NCBI RefSeq assembly: GCF_040939455.1
Contig: NC_134109.1
Coordinates: 69,852,501-69,916,500, forward strand
Reading direction: 5' to 3'
Length of the DNA: 64,000 nucleotides
Source: Microcebus murinus
Taxonomy: Eukaryota > Chordata > Mammalia > Primates > Cheirogaleidae
Part shown: piece by piece, positions 1 through 19,204 of the stretch
How positions within the stretch are numbered: position 1 is the stretch's first letter
How the letters are laid out: the number at the start of each line of letters is the position of its first letter
Position numbers and translations under genes: made by a program
Notes under the pieces: model-generated
Told to the model about the DNA's origin: nothing
Seen by the model: only the letters and a program-made list of their open reading frames with translations
Database searches by the model: none

Positions 1-301
1 AGAACACCCACCGTGGGCAAGGCCCTGCTGACTGCTACAGAATCTAACTGCTGTGAGGAATATAGCCACCTGTAGTCTAAGATAAGGCATAAAGTATGTG
101 GCTTACATTGTGACAATTGATTGCCATGACAAATAGTGAATAATAAAATATTTAAGAGAAGAGACGATCACTTCCATAGGTAGAGGGTGAATGAAGAAAT
201 ATTTCTTGGATGAATAGTGTATTTTGAAGGTTAGGATTCCAAATGGTAGAGATGGGGTTTAGCATCAGAAAGACCCATGGTAAAGCAGTGTGGGGTTGAG
301 T

Positions 302-413
302 ACAAGTTGATTATCCCTAATCCCAAATCTGAAACTCTTGAGTGCTGACCTGACACAAAGGAAATGCTCATGGGAGCATTTTGGATTTTCACATTAGGGA
401 TATTCAACCTGTA
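302..413. mobile_element. Short Tigger-family MITE relic (MER2-like), in SLC7A7 intron
   Basis: The ends are inverted repeats (caagttgattatcccta at the left, tagggatattcaacctg at the right) flanked by TA on both sides, as expected of a Tc1/mariner-pogo element. The interior resembles the MER2-type sequence from memory, but most of it is missing, so this is an internally deleted copy of about 110 bp. Confidence 0.6.
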
Positions 414-692
414 GTAGGAGTTAAGAGCTGGAAATGTAGGTTGGAGCTATTATGGGAAGGATCTTACGTAAGACTTTTGAGGGATTGTTTTGAGTTGTGC
501 TTTATAAAAGATTAACTTGAAGAATGGGCTGAAAACCAGTTGAAAGGCTATTTATTGACTTCTAGTAGAGAAGGAATGAGGTACTGAAACTGGGATGCTA
601 AAGGGAGTGGGACAGAAGAGGACCAGGAGACTGAAGACTTGACAGGAGATGGATTTGTTGGGGATAAAGGGAGTGAAAAGCACTTTGAGTAA

Positions 693-1625
<933 letters not shown>

Positions 1626-1993
1626 ATACCATCTGGAATCCTGAGATGTGGAAAGTAGGGGCTTCTTGTCTCCTACTGGTTGGCGCTAAGGAAGTTGAAA
1701 AGGAAAGCTCACTTCTTTGGAGGCACTCGGCCAGAAGCCCGGTCTAGGCAGCTTCAATCTTTGAACTTACTTTTTGAGAGATGAAAAGTAATTTATTTTT
1801 TTTGCTACATATTATTCCAGACTTTTTAAAAGGAATGATAAAGCAGACTGTGGTGGGAGCATGTCAAGTGTGGGCTTGTTCTTAATAGCATCTCTGGGTT
1901 TGCCTACCCACTCTTTTCCTTTGAAAGGCCCACAATGTTCCAAACTTCTCCTCTCCTTTGAGAGCCATAAAACTGTCACAGGTGCTGGACAAC

Positions 1994-1999
1994 AATAAA
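1994..1999 (+). terminator. SLC7A7: SLC7A7 polyadenylation signal
   Basis: A canonical AATAAA lies about 370 bases after the SLC7A7 stop codon and is followed by a GT-rich stretch (ggttatgttg). It is the first AATAAA after the stop, so the 3' untranslated region probably ends near 2015-2025. Confidence 0.75.
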
Positions 2000-2528
2000 A
2001 AGGTTATGTTGCTCAAGTTCGAATGGCTTAATTTTATACAGTGTATCTGAGAGTTTCCATTAGCTTAAAAACATCCAGAAAGACTAAAGATAATCTTACA
2101 CTTCAAAGAATATGAGTATTTCTTCCCTCTAAAGCTAGCTGCTGATAAAACCAATTTCTACACGACGGTAGATAAGAGAGTACCAAATCTGCTGCAGTAA
2201 AATGTTTGGCTGCTATGTAAAAATGGCATGAATTTTCATTCTTAAGCATCACTAAGAATTTGAGTACATTTACTTGTTGAAGGACATTTTATAGGTAATC
2301 TTAGGATAAAGAAAAGTGGTTACTGTATTTAGATACAATCTCAACTTCTCAGTTATACTTCTATGACTGCAAAGTAAATGTGGATGGAACAACTCATGTA
2401 TGTGTTGGAGGTTTAGGCTCTTAATGCCAGGTTAAAACAGTGAGATACTTCCCAAGACCACGGTCCAGCAAGAGCAATCATGACACACTCTATTCTTCAG
2501 TTTTATGAAGCACACACCCACTTCCCTG

Positions 2529-2534
2529 TTTAAT
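2529..2534 (-). terminator. OXA1L: Candidate OXA1L polyadenylation signal (ATTAAA)
   Basis: On the minus strand this reads ATTAAA, about 220 bases after the OXA1L stop. It is the nearest strong poly(A) hexamer variant. A later AATAAA (minus strand, 1797-1792) would place the OXA1L 3' end inside the SLC7A7 3' UTR. Confidence 0.45.
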
Positions 2535-2752
2535 AAGTATCAGGAATTAGCATGTGTACACAGGTTTACTAACTCTGTGCATGGGAAGATGACTTGGCTC
2601 CCCAGTGCTCTTTTATACATGTGGATTTAAGACTGTGGACTCCATTCTTAACAGGAACATCTCTGTGCCACAGTTCCATAGTGTCAAGCCTTGTTTTGAG
2701 GATGAGTCTTTGAAGAGACAGACTTCTTGCCATAAGGAACAGGAAATATAAA

Positions 2753-8499
<5,747 letters not shown>

Positions 8500-8700
8500 T
8501 TTGCCCGGAAGAGGATTTGTGTTCACGCGTGCGCACTCAGAACCGCAACCCCGCGGGAGGAGGCCCTTTTGGAAGTGGTTATGAAGCCAGAGCTGTCGCC
8601 GCCCGTCAGGTGGTAAACGGGAATGGAGCTTGGCAGCCATATTTGAAGTGGGTAAAAAGACGCGAAGGGCCTCAATTACCAAGATAGAGCAGAGGGAGTT

Positions 8701-9270
8701 TTCTGGAGATGGAAAGAAGATTGGAGAGCCCGGTTAGCTGTCATCATCGTTAGTGACGGCGTAAATCTGGAGAATTTTCCTCCGTCCTTTAAAGCCGCGG
8801 TTGTCCTCTGATTTGTTGGGTTAAAAATAGCCTCAAGACAGTCTTCGCTGTGCTTGGCTAGGGTTTTCCCTCCTAATGATGTTCTATTCTTACTGCTAGA
8901 TAACTGTGATTGCAGAGCCGATGTAATTTGAGAGTAGTTTAGAGTCTGACATTAATGAAGGGAAGACAGCTTCTGGGAAATAATTTTCTTCTCAAATAAA
9001 AAGCTTCAAAAGGAGACTCCACCTTTCCATTTTCTCTTCCTCAAGTGGGGTTGTGTGAGTACTGGGACGACGACGAGGAGGCAAGTCCAAAGATAAAAAG
9101 CTATCATGCTAAAGATGGTTGAATGGAAAGATAGAAAAAGCGTGAATACTTGCTGTCATTGAGCTGCTGTGCCAAGCTTGGAACCACCTTTCTCTAGACT
9201 TTGTTGTGTAAGATAATTCAAGGTCTTTATTGTCTAGTTTGTAAGTCTCTGCTGCTTGGGTATTCGTTTC
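8701..9270. other. Intergenic sequence upstream of OXA1L, nothing recognised
   Basis: No coding exon, RNA gene or clear repeat is visible. It includes the outer edge of the OXA1L promoter region. Confidence 0.4.
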
Positions 9271-9613
<343 letters not shown>

Positions 9614-9796
9614 TAAATGTACATACTTTAATTAAAAAATACTTTATTGCTAAAAGTTTGCTAACAATCATCTGAGCCTTCAGTGAGTAATGATCTTTTT
9701 GCTGGTGGAGGGTCTTGCCTTGACATTGATGGTGGCTGACTGATCAGGGTGGTGGTTGCTAAAGGCTGGAATGGCTGTGATGACGGTGGCAATTTC

Positions 9797-10432
9797 TTTT
9801 TCTTTTGTTTTTCTCTTTAGAGCCAGGGTCTTGGTCTGTTGACCAGGCTGGAGTGCAGTGACACAGTCATAGTTCACTGCAGCCTTGAATTCACAGTCTC
9901 AAGTTATCCTCTTTCCTCAGCCTGGTAAGTGGCTGGTATTACTGCAGGTGCCACCATGCCTGGCTAACTTAAAAAATATTTTTAGAAGGCCAGGCGCGGT
10001 GGCTCAAGCCTGTAATCCTAGCACTCTGGGAGGCCGAGGCGGGCGGATTGCTCGAGGTCAGGAGTTCGAAACCAGCCTGAGCAAGAGCAAGACCCCGTCT
10101 CTACTATAAATAGAAAGAAATTAGTTGGCCAACTAATATATATATATATAAAATTAGCCGGGCATGGTGGCGCATGCCTGTAGTCCCAGCTACTCAGGAG
10201 GCTGAGGCAGAAGGATTGCTTGAGCCCAGGAGTTTGAGGTTGCTGTGACCTAGGCTGACGCCACGGCACTCACTCTAGCCTGTGCAACAAAGTGAGACTC
10301 TGTCTCAAAAAAAAAACAAAAAAAAAACTTTTTAGAGATGTGGTTGTCCAGGCTGATGTGAAACTCCCGGCCTTAAGCAATCTTCCTGCCTAAGCCTCGT
10401 GAGTTGCTGGGATTACGGCCACTGCACCCGGC
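9797..10432 (-). mobile_element. Old Alu, antisense, split by a younger Alu
   Basis: AluJ-like antisense sequence occupies 9797-9986 and continues at 10329-10432. The younger sense Alu sits between them. Confidence 0.8.
9987..10328 (+). mobile_element. Alu, sense, nested in the old Alu
   Basis: Full dimer with lemur-type middle and A-rich tail. The flanks share a tttttaga target duplication. Confidence 0.88.
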
Positions 10433-11034
10433 TCTGTGTCAGTTTCTTAAAATAAGACAATGAAATTTGCTGCATTGATGGACTGTTCCTTTCAAGAAAG
10501 ATTTCTCTATGGCACGTGATGCTGTTTCACAGCATCTTGCCTACAGAATTTTTTCAAAATTGGAGTCAATCTTCTCAAACCATGCTGTTTTGTCAACTAA
10601 GTTTATGTAATATTCTAAATCCTTTGTTGTCATTTCAACAATGTTCACAGCATATTTACCAGGAGTAGATTCCATCTCAAGAAACCACTTTCTTTGTTTG
10701 TCTCTATGAAGCAATGTTAAAGTTTTATTGTGAGATTGCAGCAATTTAGTCACATCTTCAGGCACTGCTTCTAATTCTTGTTCTTTTGCTATTTCTACCA
10801 CATCTGCAGTTACTTCCCTCCACTGAAGTCTTGAACTTCTCAAAATCATCCATGGAGGTTGCAACCAACTTCTTCCAAACTCCTGTTAATATTGATATTT
10901 TGACCTCTCATGATTCATGAATGTTCTTAATGATATCTAGAATGCTGAATCCAGAAGGTTTTCAATTTACTTTGCCCAGATCAAACAGAGGAATCACTGT
11001 CTATGGCAGATACAGCCGCACAAAATGTATTTCT

Positions 11035-11526
11035 TTTTTTTTAAAGTCTATTTTGTCTGATATTAATACAGCCACTCCTGATTTCTTTTCTTTTTTCTTT
11101 TCTCTCCCTTTCCTTCCTTTCTTCCTTCCTTCCTTCCTTCCTTCCTTCCTTCCTTCCTTCCTTCCTTCCTTCCTTCCTTCCTTCCTCCCTCCCTCCCTCC
11201 CTCCCTCTCTCTCTCCCTTCCTTCCTTCCTTCCTTCCTTCCTTCCTTCCTTCCTTCCTTCCTTCCTTCCTTCCTTCCTCCCTCCCTCCCTCCCTCCCTCC
11301 CTCCCTCCCTCCCTCCCTCCCTCCCTCCCTCCCTCCCTTCCTTCCTTCCTTCCTTCCTTCCTTCCTTCCTTCCTTCCTTCTCTCTTTCTTTCCCTTTTTC
11401 TTTTCTTTCTTTCTTTCAAGATGGGGGGCGTCCCACTATATTGCTGAGCCTGATCTCAAACTCCTGGGCTCAAGCAATTCTTCCACCTCAGCCTCCTTAT
11501 AGGCGTGTGCCACCATGGCCAGCCTA
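11035..11526 (-). repeat. CCTT/CCCT microsatellite grown from the tail of an Alu remnant
   Basis: A pure pyrimidine tract of alternating CCTT and CCCT blocks runs from about 11084 to 11417. It is followed by an antisense half-Alu at 11420-11526 (gatggggggcgtcccac to catggccagcc). The long open frames of repeated residues on both strands are artefacts of the repeat. Confidence 0.9.
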
Positions 11527-12396
11527 AAATGCATTTCTTAAAATATAAGATTTGAAAGTTGAAATTACTCTTTGATCCATAGGCTACAGAGTAGAAGTTG
11601 TGTTAGCAGGCATGAAAACAGTGTTCATCTCCATGTACATTTCCATCAGAGATCTTGGGTGACCAGGTGCATTGTTAATGATCAGTAATATTTTGAAAGG
11701 AATCTTTTTTTCTGAGCAGATTTTAAAAGTAAGCTTAAAATATTCAGTAAGCCAAGCTACAAACAGATGTATCATTATCTAGGCTTTGTTGCTCCATTTA
11801 TAGAGCACAGGCAGAGTAGATTTAGTTTAATTCTTAAGGGCCCTAGGATTTTCAGAATGGTAAATGAGCATTGACTTCAACTTAAAGTCACCAGCTGCAT
11901 TAGCCCCTAACAAGACAGCCAGCCTGTCCTTTGAAACTTTGAAGCCATGGATTGACTTCTCTGTAGCTATGAAAGTCCTAGATGGCATCTTCCAATGGCA
12001 GGTTGTTTCATCTACATTGACAATCTGTTGTTTGGTGTAGCTACCTTCATCAATTATCTTAGGTATTAAATAGATCTGGATACTTTGCTGCAGCTTCTAC
12101 ATCAGCACTTACTGCTTGACCTTGCACTTTTATGATATGGAGATGGCTTCTTTCCTTAAATCTCACTAACCAACCTCTGCTAGCTTCAAACGTTTCTTGT
12201 GCCACTTCTTAACCTCTTTCAGCCTTCATAGAACTGAAGAGAGTTTGGGTCTTGTTTTGGATTAGGCTTTGGTTTAAGGGAATATTGTGGCTGCTTTGAT
12301 TTTTTTATCCAGACCACTAAAACTTTTTTCATATCAGCAATAAGGCTGTTTCACTTTCTTATCATTTATGTATTCACTGGAGTAGCACTTCTAATT

Positions 12397-12402
<6 letters not shown>

Positions 12403-12432
<30 letters not shown>

Positions 12433-12449
12433 GTACATTTCAGAAGTGA
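12403..12449 (-). mobile_element. Minimal retro-insertion in Tigger1
   Basis: About 28 T plus aggtacatttcagaagtga sits between two copies of agcacttctaatttcttt (12384-12401 and 12450-12467). The interrupted sequence is otherwise continuous Tigger1. Confidence 0.8.
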
Positions 12450-12580
12450 AGCACTTCTAATTTCTTTCAAGAACTTTTCCTTTGTACTCACAACTTGGCT
12501 AACTGGTACATGAGGCCTAGCTTTCAGCCTGTCTGGGCCTTCAACATGCCTTCCTCACTAAGCTTAATAATTTCTAGCTT

Positions 12581-12592
12581 TTTTTTTTTTTT
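12581..12592 (-). mobile_element. Poly(T)-only insertion in Tigger1
   Basis: A run of T is bracketed by two copies of aatttctagctttt where Tigger1 has one. Either a pure poly(A)-tail insertion or a slippage duplication explains it. Confidence 0.55.
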
Positions 12593-13194
12593 AATTTCTA
12601 GCTTTTGATTTAGGGTGAGAAATGTATGACTTCCTTTCACTTGAACATTTAGAGGTCATTGTAGGGGTTATTAATTGGCTTAATTTCAATACTGTTGTGT
12701 CTCAGGAATAGAGAAGCCCAAGGAGAGGGAGAGAGACAGGGATTGGCTGGTTGGTGAAGCAGTCAGAACACGTTTATTGATTAAGTTTGCCATCTTCTAT
12801 GGGCATGATTGTGTGCCCCAAAACAATTACAATAGTAACATTAAAGATCACTGATCACAGATCACCATAACAGATACAATAATAATAATAGTAATAAAAC
12901 TTGAAATATTGTGAGAATTACCAAAATGTGACACAGAGACATGAAGTGAGCACATGCTGTTGGAAAAATAGCCCCAATAGATTTGCTTGATGAAGGGTTG
13001 CCACAAAACTTCAATTTGTAAAATGTGCAATAACTGTTAACAGCAATAAAGTAAAGCACTGTAAAATATGGTATGTCTGTATTCTAATGTTAAGTGAATG
13101 GGTATTTATAGTTGGGAAAAGAGCATTTCCTTAGCAGTAGAGCTAACTGAGGTATGTTTTATATTAGTTTACACTTATTTGTAACATTTATTTT

Positions 13195-13300
13195 CATGGG
13201 AATTGATCCTATTTTCCCCTGTAGACTATATATTTCTAGAGGTAGGGACTATGTCTTCTATTTTTGCAACTATATTTTATTTTCATTAGGCACATGAGTT
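13195..13300 (+). mobile_element. Possible L2 3' fragment
   Basis: Contains the L2-like phrase gtagactat...tagaggtagggactatgtctt and a decayed end. Short and diverged. Confidence 0.4.
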
Positions 13301-13309
13301 TTGTTTTTT

Positions 13310-13620
<311 letters not shown>

Positions 13621-13953
13621 CTTTTTTTTTTTTTTTTTTTTTGAGACAGAGTCTCACTTTGTTGCCTGGGCTAGAGTTCTGTGGTGTCAGCCTAGCTCAC
13701 AGCAACCTCAAACTCCTGGGCTCAAACAATCCTCCTGCCTCAGCCTCCTGAGTAGCTGGAACTACAGGCATGTGTCACCATGCCTGGCTAATTTTTTCTA
13801 TATGTTTTTAGTTGGCCAATTAATTTCTTTTCTATTTTTAGTAGAGACAGGATCTCGCTCTTGCTCAGGCTGTTTTTGAACTCCTCACCTTGAGCGATCC
13901 TCCCACCTTGACCTCCCAGAGTGCTAGGATTACATGAGCCACTGTGCCCGGCC
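13621..13953 (-). mobile_element. Alu, antisense, tandem with the previous
   Basis: Begins with 22 or so T directly at the end of the preceding Alu and runs to gtgcccggcc. Confidence 0.88.
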
Positions 13954-14041
13954 TGTTTATTGAAATTTATAGTTCTTCATGTGCTAGAAAATATTGAAGC
14001 TGATACCCTAGGGAATAGGGGCTAAGTTAAAGTTTATCTGA

Positions 14042-14180
14042 TAGACTTTTCTTTAATAACATTTTTTGGAAGATATAATTTACACAACATACAATTTACC
14101 TCTTTCAAGTGTATAATTTAATGGCTTTTAGTATATTCACAATTGTGTGACAATCACAACAATCGATTTTAGAACATTTT
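14042..14180 (-). mobile_element. L1M 3' UTR fragment, antisense
   Basis: Matches the recurrent antisense L1M phrase aatttacacaacatacaatt...aagtgtataatttaatggc. Confidence 0.65.
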
Positions 14181-15049
14181 CTATCTGCTAGACTTTTTCA
14201 GTCTCATTTATATTTTATTTTTTATTTTTTTGTTTGTTTTGTTGACAGTGTCAAAAAAATCATTTATATTTTAGAATAAATAACGTGGAAATCACCAGTG
14301 CTTGATATTGATATATTAAAACCAGAGCCTAAATGTAAACATTTTTAAAAAGTTTATCACTACATGAAAAGTAAATAGACTTCTTTTTCTGGTCATGGTG
14401 GAACAGACTTACTCCAAAACAATAGGACAAAATATATGAAACAACTGTTTTTAGATATTTCATGACAGACAGTACAGGACTATGGTCCTTGAGAGAAGGG
14501 AAACAAAGTTAGCTTTATGATTGCTCTAGCTTTCCTCCTAGAGGCACTTTCTTAACCACGGTATAGGGAGGGGGAATCCAAGCACAGCACAGTGGTCTTG
14601 CTGAGTTGAGAAGACAGGGATCGCAGTTTGGAGAAGCTGGGACAGCTGGAGTTATAGAGATGGGGAAGCTAGGTAGAGAAAAAGCTCCAGAAATCTGTGT
14701 GGTGTCCCCTTGAGTATTTAGTTGAATACTAAGCTGTACATGGATAGGGTGAAACTGTATAAGGGCAGACAAGGGATTATCGAAAAGTGTAAGCTGAACA
14801 ATGACTAACGTTTACACAGAGTTGAGAGATAATAAATTCCAATCAGTCAGGAAGAGAGACAGTTTTGGACACCTGGGACATTAAGTAGAGACCCCAGAAG
14901 GGTTATATCTTAGTACTAGGGCTAAATTAGCCTTATGACTAAGACTATACTATATCCACTGTAATGAAGCTTGAAAATAAGCCTTGAGAAGATCAACCTG
15001 ATCTGCACCTAAGTGCCAAATTAAAATTGAACACTCTTTATTATTATTA

Positions 15050-15390
15050 TTTTTATTTTTTTATTTTTTTTTTGAGACAGAGTCTTGCTTTGTTGTCCAG
15101 GCTAGAGTGAGTGCCGTGGCGTCAGCCTAGCTCACAGCAACCTCAAACTCCTGGGCTCAAGTAATCCTCCTGCCTCAGCCTCCCGAGTAGCTGAGACTAC
15201 AGGCATGCGCCACCATGCCTGGCTAATTTTTTCTATATATATTAGTTGGCCAATTAATTTCTTTCTATGTATAGTAGAGACGGGGTCTCGCTCTTGCTCA
15301 GGCTAGTTTCGAACTCCTGACCTTGGGCAATCCACCCGCCTCGGCCTCCCAGAGTGCTAGGATTACAGGCGTGAGCCACTGCACCCGGCC
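15050..15390 (-). mobile_element. Alu, antisense
   Basis: Full dimer. The target duplication is aacactcttta on both sides. Confidence 0.92.
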
Positions 15391-15664
15391 ATGAACACTC
15401 TTTAAAGGAAGACAAAAAAAAAAATCTAGACACTGAACAGTGTAATATTCATATCATTCAATGTCCAACAAAAAATTACTAGACATGCAAAGAAGCCAGA
15501 AAATCAATAGGAACAGAGAAAAGTCAACAAAAACAGACCCAGAAATGATGGTGATGAATTAGCAGACAAAGATGTTAAAACAGCTATTATAACTATGCTC
15601 AAGGATTTAAAGGAAAAAAACTAAGATAATGAGGGGAGAAATTGGAAATTAAGAACTAACTGGG

Positions 15665-16003
15665 GGCCAGGCGCAGTGACTCACGCCTGTAATCTAATCC
15701 TAGCACTCTGGAAGACTGAGGCAGGAGGATCACTTGAGGTCAGGAGTTCAAGATCAGCCTGAACAAGAGCGAGACCCTGTCTCTACTAAAAATGGAAAGA
15801 AATTAACTGGCCAACTAAAAACATATAGAAAAAATTAGCCAGGCATGGTGGCTCATGCCTGTAGTCCCAGCTACTTGGGAGGCTGAGGCAAGAGGATCGC
15901 TTGAACCCAGGAGTTTGAGGTTGCCGTGAGCTAGGCTGACACCACTGCACTCTACCCTTGGCAATAGAGTGAGACTCTGTCTCAAAAAAAAAAAAAAAAA
16001 AAA
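15665..16003 (+). mobile_element. Alu, sense
   Basis: Full dimer with poly(A) tail. Flanked by aagaactaa repeats. Confidence 0.92.
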
Positions 16004-16368
16004 GAACTAAATAAATGGGATGTCTAGAGATGAAAATACAATATTTGAAAATGAATGATTCAGTGGATGACTTAAACACATGTTAGACTCTGTAAAAGAA
16101 AAGATCGGCGAATTTGAAGATGTGGCAATGGAAACCATTTAGATTAAGCACTGAAAAAAAAAGACTAAAATATTAAATAGAATTTCAGTGGTCTGTGTGA
16201 TAATATCAAGTAGTATAATACACATGTAATTGGAATCTTAGAACAAAGGAGGGAGGAGGAGGAAATATTTGAAAAAATAATGACTAAAAGTTTTCAAAAG
16301 TGATGAAAACCATAAATGCATATATCCAACAGACATCAAGTAGAATAAACACAAAGAAAATTACACCA

Positions 16369-16704
16369 GGCCAGGCACAGTGGCTCACGCCTGTAATCCT
16401 AGCACTCTGGGAGGCCAAGGCAGGCGGATTGCTTGAGGTCAGGTGTTCAAAACCAGCCTGAGCAAGAGCGAGACCCCGTCTCTACTATACATAGAAAGAA
16501 ATTAATTGGTCAACTAATACATATAGAAAAAATTAGCCAGGCATGGTGGCGCATGCCTGTAGTCCCAGCTACTCGGGAGGCTGAGGCAGAAGGATCACTT
16601 GAGCCCAGGAGTTTGAGGTTGCTGTGAGCTAGGCTGATGCCATGGCACTCACTCTAGCCTGGGCAACAAAGTGAGACTCTGTCTCAAAAAAAAAAAAAAG
16701 AAAA
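16369..16704 (+). mobile_element. Alu, sense
   Basis: Full dimer. Target duplication agaaaattacacc / agaaaatcacacc. Confidence 0.92.
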
Positions 16705-16770
16705 AAGAAAATCACACCAAGCCACATTTTGATTAAATGTCTGAAAACCAGTGATAAAAGAAAAAATCCT

Positions 16771-17090
16771 GGCTGGGCAAGGTAGCTGACACCTGTAATC
16801 CTAGCATTCTGGGAGGCCGAGGTGGGAGGATTGCTCAAGGTCAGGAGTTCAAAACCAACCTGAGCAAGAGTGAGGCCCCATCTCTACTAAAAATAGAAAG
16901 AAATTAATTGGCCAACTAAAAATATATAGAAAAAATTAGCCAGGCATGGTGGTGCATGCCTGTAGTCCCAGCTACTTTGGAGGCTGAGGCAGAAGGACTG
17001 CTTGAACCCAGGAGTTTGAGTTGCTGTGAGCTAGGCTGACGCCATGATACTCTAGCCGGGGCAACAGAGTGAGCCTCTGTCTCAAATAAA
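16771..17090 (+). mobile_element. Alu, sense
   Basis: Full dimer with a degenerate tail; flanks share aaaatcct. Confidence 0.88.
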
Positions 17091-17216
17091 AGAGAGATAA
17101 AATCCTAAAAACAGCCAGAGAAACAATATAAGCAGGAAGATAAAGAGCAGGAAGAAAACAATTGTCAATCTAGAATTTGAATTCAGGGAAGAACATCCTT
17201 CAAAAATGAAGGTTAA

Positions 17217-17518
17217 GGCTGGGCGCGGTGGCTCACTCCTGTAATTCTAGCACTCTGGGAAGCAGAGGCTGGCACATCGTTTGAGCTTAGGAGTTTGAGA
17301 CCAGCCTGAACAAGAGTGAGACCCCGTCTCTACTAAAAAAATAGAAAGAAATTAGCTGGACAACTAAAAAAAAAAAAAAATTAAAAAAAAATATATAAAA
17401 TTAGCTGGCCATGGTGGCGCATGCCTGTAGTCCCAACTACTTGGGAGGCTGAGGCAGGAGGATCACTTGAGCCTAGGAATTTGAGGTTGCTGTGAGCAAG
17501 GCTGATGGCACGGCACTT
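17217..17518 (+). mobile_element. Alu, sense, 3' truncated
   Basis: Ends at cacggcacttta with no poly(A), at the junction with the antisense L1M block. It also carries an A-rich expansion in the middle. Confidence 0.85.
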
Positions 17519-17519
17519 T

Positions 17520-18657
17520 ATATTATTGATGCCACAAATTAATATTTATATGTTGTGTGCCTAATAACACATTTATAATTATTTTCATGCATTTGTGTTT
17601 TAAATCCTTAGAAAATAAAAAGTGGAGTTAGAAACCAAAATTACAATAATGCTGGCTTTTATATTTGCTCATGTATTTACCTTTACTAGAGATCTTTATA
17701 TCTTCATATGTCTTTGAATTATTGCCTAGTGTCCTTTAATTTCAATCTGAAGGGCTTTCTTTAGCACTTTTTGTAGGGAAGATCTAGTGGTAATGATTCC
17801 TTCAGATTTTGTTTACCTGGAAATGTCTTAATTCTCCCTCATTTTTGAAGGACAGTTTTGCCAGATATAGAATTCTTGGTTTATAGAGGTTTTTTTCTTT
17901 AAGCACTTTAAATATATCATCTCACTGTCATCTAACTTCCGTGGTTGCTACTGAGAAAATGGCTGATAATCCTATTGGGTCTCCCTTATACATGATGAGT
18001 TGCTTCTCTCTTGTTGATTTCAAGATTCTCTTTTTCTCTCCACAGTTTTGATTATAATGTGTCTCAGCATGAGCCTCTTTAGATTTATTCTACTTGGAGT
18101 TCATTGAGATTCTTGAATTTGTAGATTAGTGCCTTTCATCATATTTGGGAAATTTTCAGCCATTATTTCTTTAATTAATCTTTCTGCCCCCTTGTCTATC
18201 TTTTCTTTGGGACTCCTATAATGCATATGCTGGTCCACTTGATGGTGTCCCACAAGTCCCTTAGGCTCTGTCTGCTTTTCTTCATTCTTTTTTATTTTTG
18301 CTTCTCAGATTTGAAGTTTTCAATTGTCCTATTTTCAAGTTCACTGATTCTTTCTTCTATCTCTTCACATCTGCTTTGTAGCTCCTCTGGTGAATTTTTC
18401 ATTTCAGTTATTAATATTTTTCAGCTTCAGGATTTCTGTTTAGTTCCTTTTCACAATTTTATCTCTTTGTTGATATTCTAATTTTGCTCATATATCATTT
18501 TCCTGATTTCCTTTAGTTCTGTGAGCATATTTAAGACAATTGTTTTAAAGTCTCTGTCTAGTAAGTCTGATGTCTGGGCTTCCTCAGAAATGATCTCAAT
18601 TAATTTTGCTCCTTTGAATGTGCCATGTTTTCCTATTTCTTTATATGTCTTGTGATG
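17520..18657 (-). mobile_element. L1M/HAL1-like ORF1 region, antisense
   Basis: Pyrimidine-rich sequence with antisense L1 phrases (catttttgaaggacagtttt, cagccattatttctttaatt, ttctttggactcc-like). It faces the sense L1M block at 14.4-17.2 kb. Confidence 0.65.
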
Positions 18658-18979
<322 letters not shown>

Positions 18980-19204
18980 CTATATGTCTTGTGATTTTTG
19001 TTGTTGTTGCTGAAAAATGGGCATTTGAAAAAACAGCTAACTCTCCCAGTCTTTGCAGATTGGCTCTATACTGGTGCAGTCCTTCAACACTGAGCTAGGC
19101 TTTCTTTGAGCCTAGGGTTCATCCTGAGGTGCAGGCTTATGGTTTTCTGAGCCAGTGTCTTTCCTGGGCATGTGTGCGGGTGAGCACAGGTGTGGAGGTG
19201 AGCA

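Larger units (their letters stand above)
9614..13079 (-). mobile_element. Tigger1 DNA transposon, nearly full length, transposase on minus strand
   Basis: This is a pogo/Tc1-mariner element. The internal sequence follows Tigger1 from attaaaaaatactttattgc through to aagcagtcagaacac, and to a right terminal repeat ending gtatgtctg followed by TA. The minus strand holds shattered transposase segments (for example [26 protein letters not shown]), all with stops and frameshifts. The GHP segment is the DDE-type catalytic neighbourhood. The left inverted repeat is absent, probably lost at the Alu junction. The element is interrupted by two Alus, a microsatellite with an Alu remnant, and two tiny poly(T) insertions. 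The transposase is dead. Confidence 0.88.
14380..17217 (+). mobile_element. Decayed L1M/HAL1-like sequence, sense, broken by Alus
   Basis: A-rich, purine-rich blocks (for example gcaaagaagccagaaaatc and gatgttaaaacagctattat) resemble the 5' region and ORF1 of old L1 or HAL1. They continue between four Alus. No open frame remains. Confidence 0.55.

Noticed and set aside
10541..10864. 107-codon minus-strand frame resembling a conserved protein
   Set aside because: It is a decayed Tigger1 transposase segment, not a host gene.
10921..11502. 193-codon open frame rich in Leu-Pro-Ser-Phe
   Set aside because: Translation of the CCTT/CCCT array and an Alu remnant.
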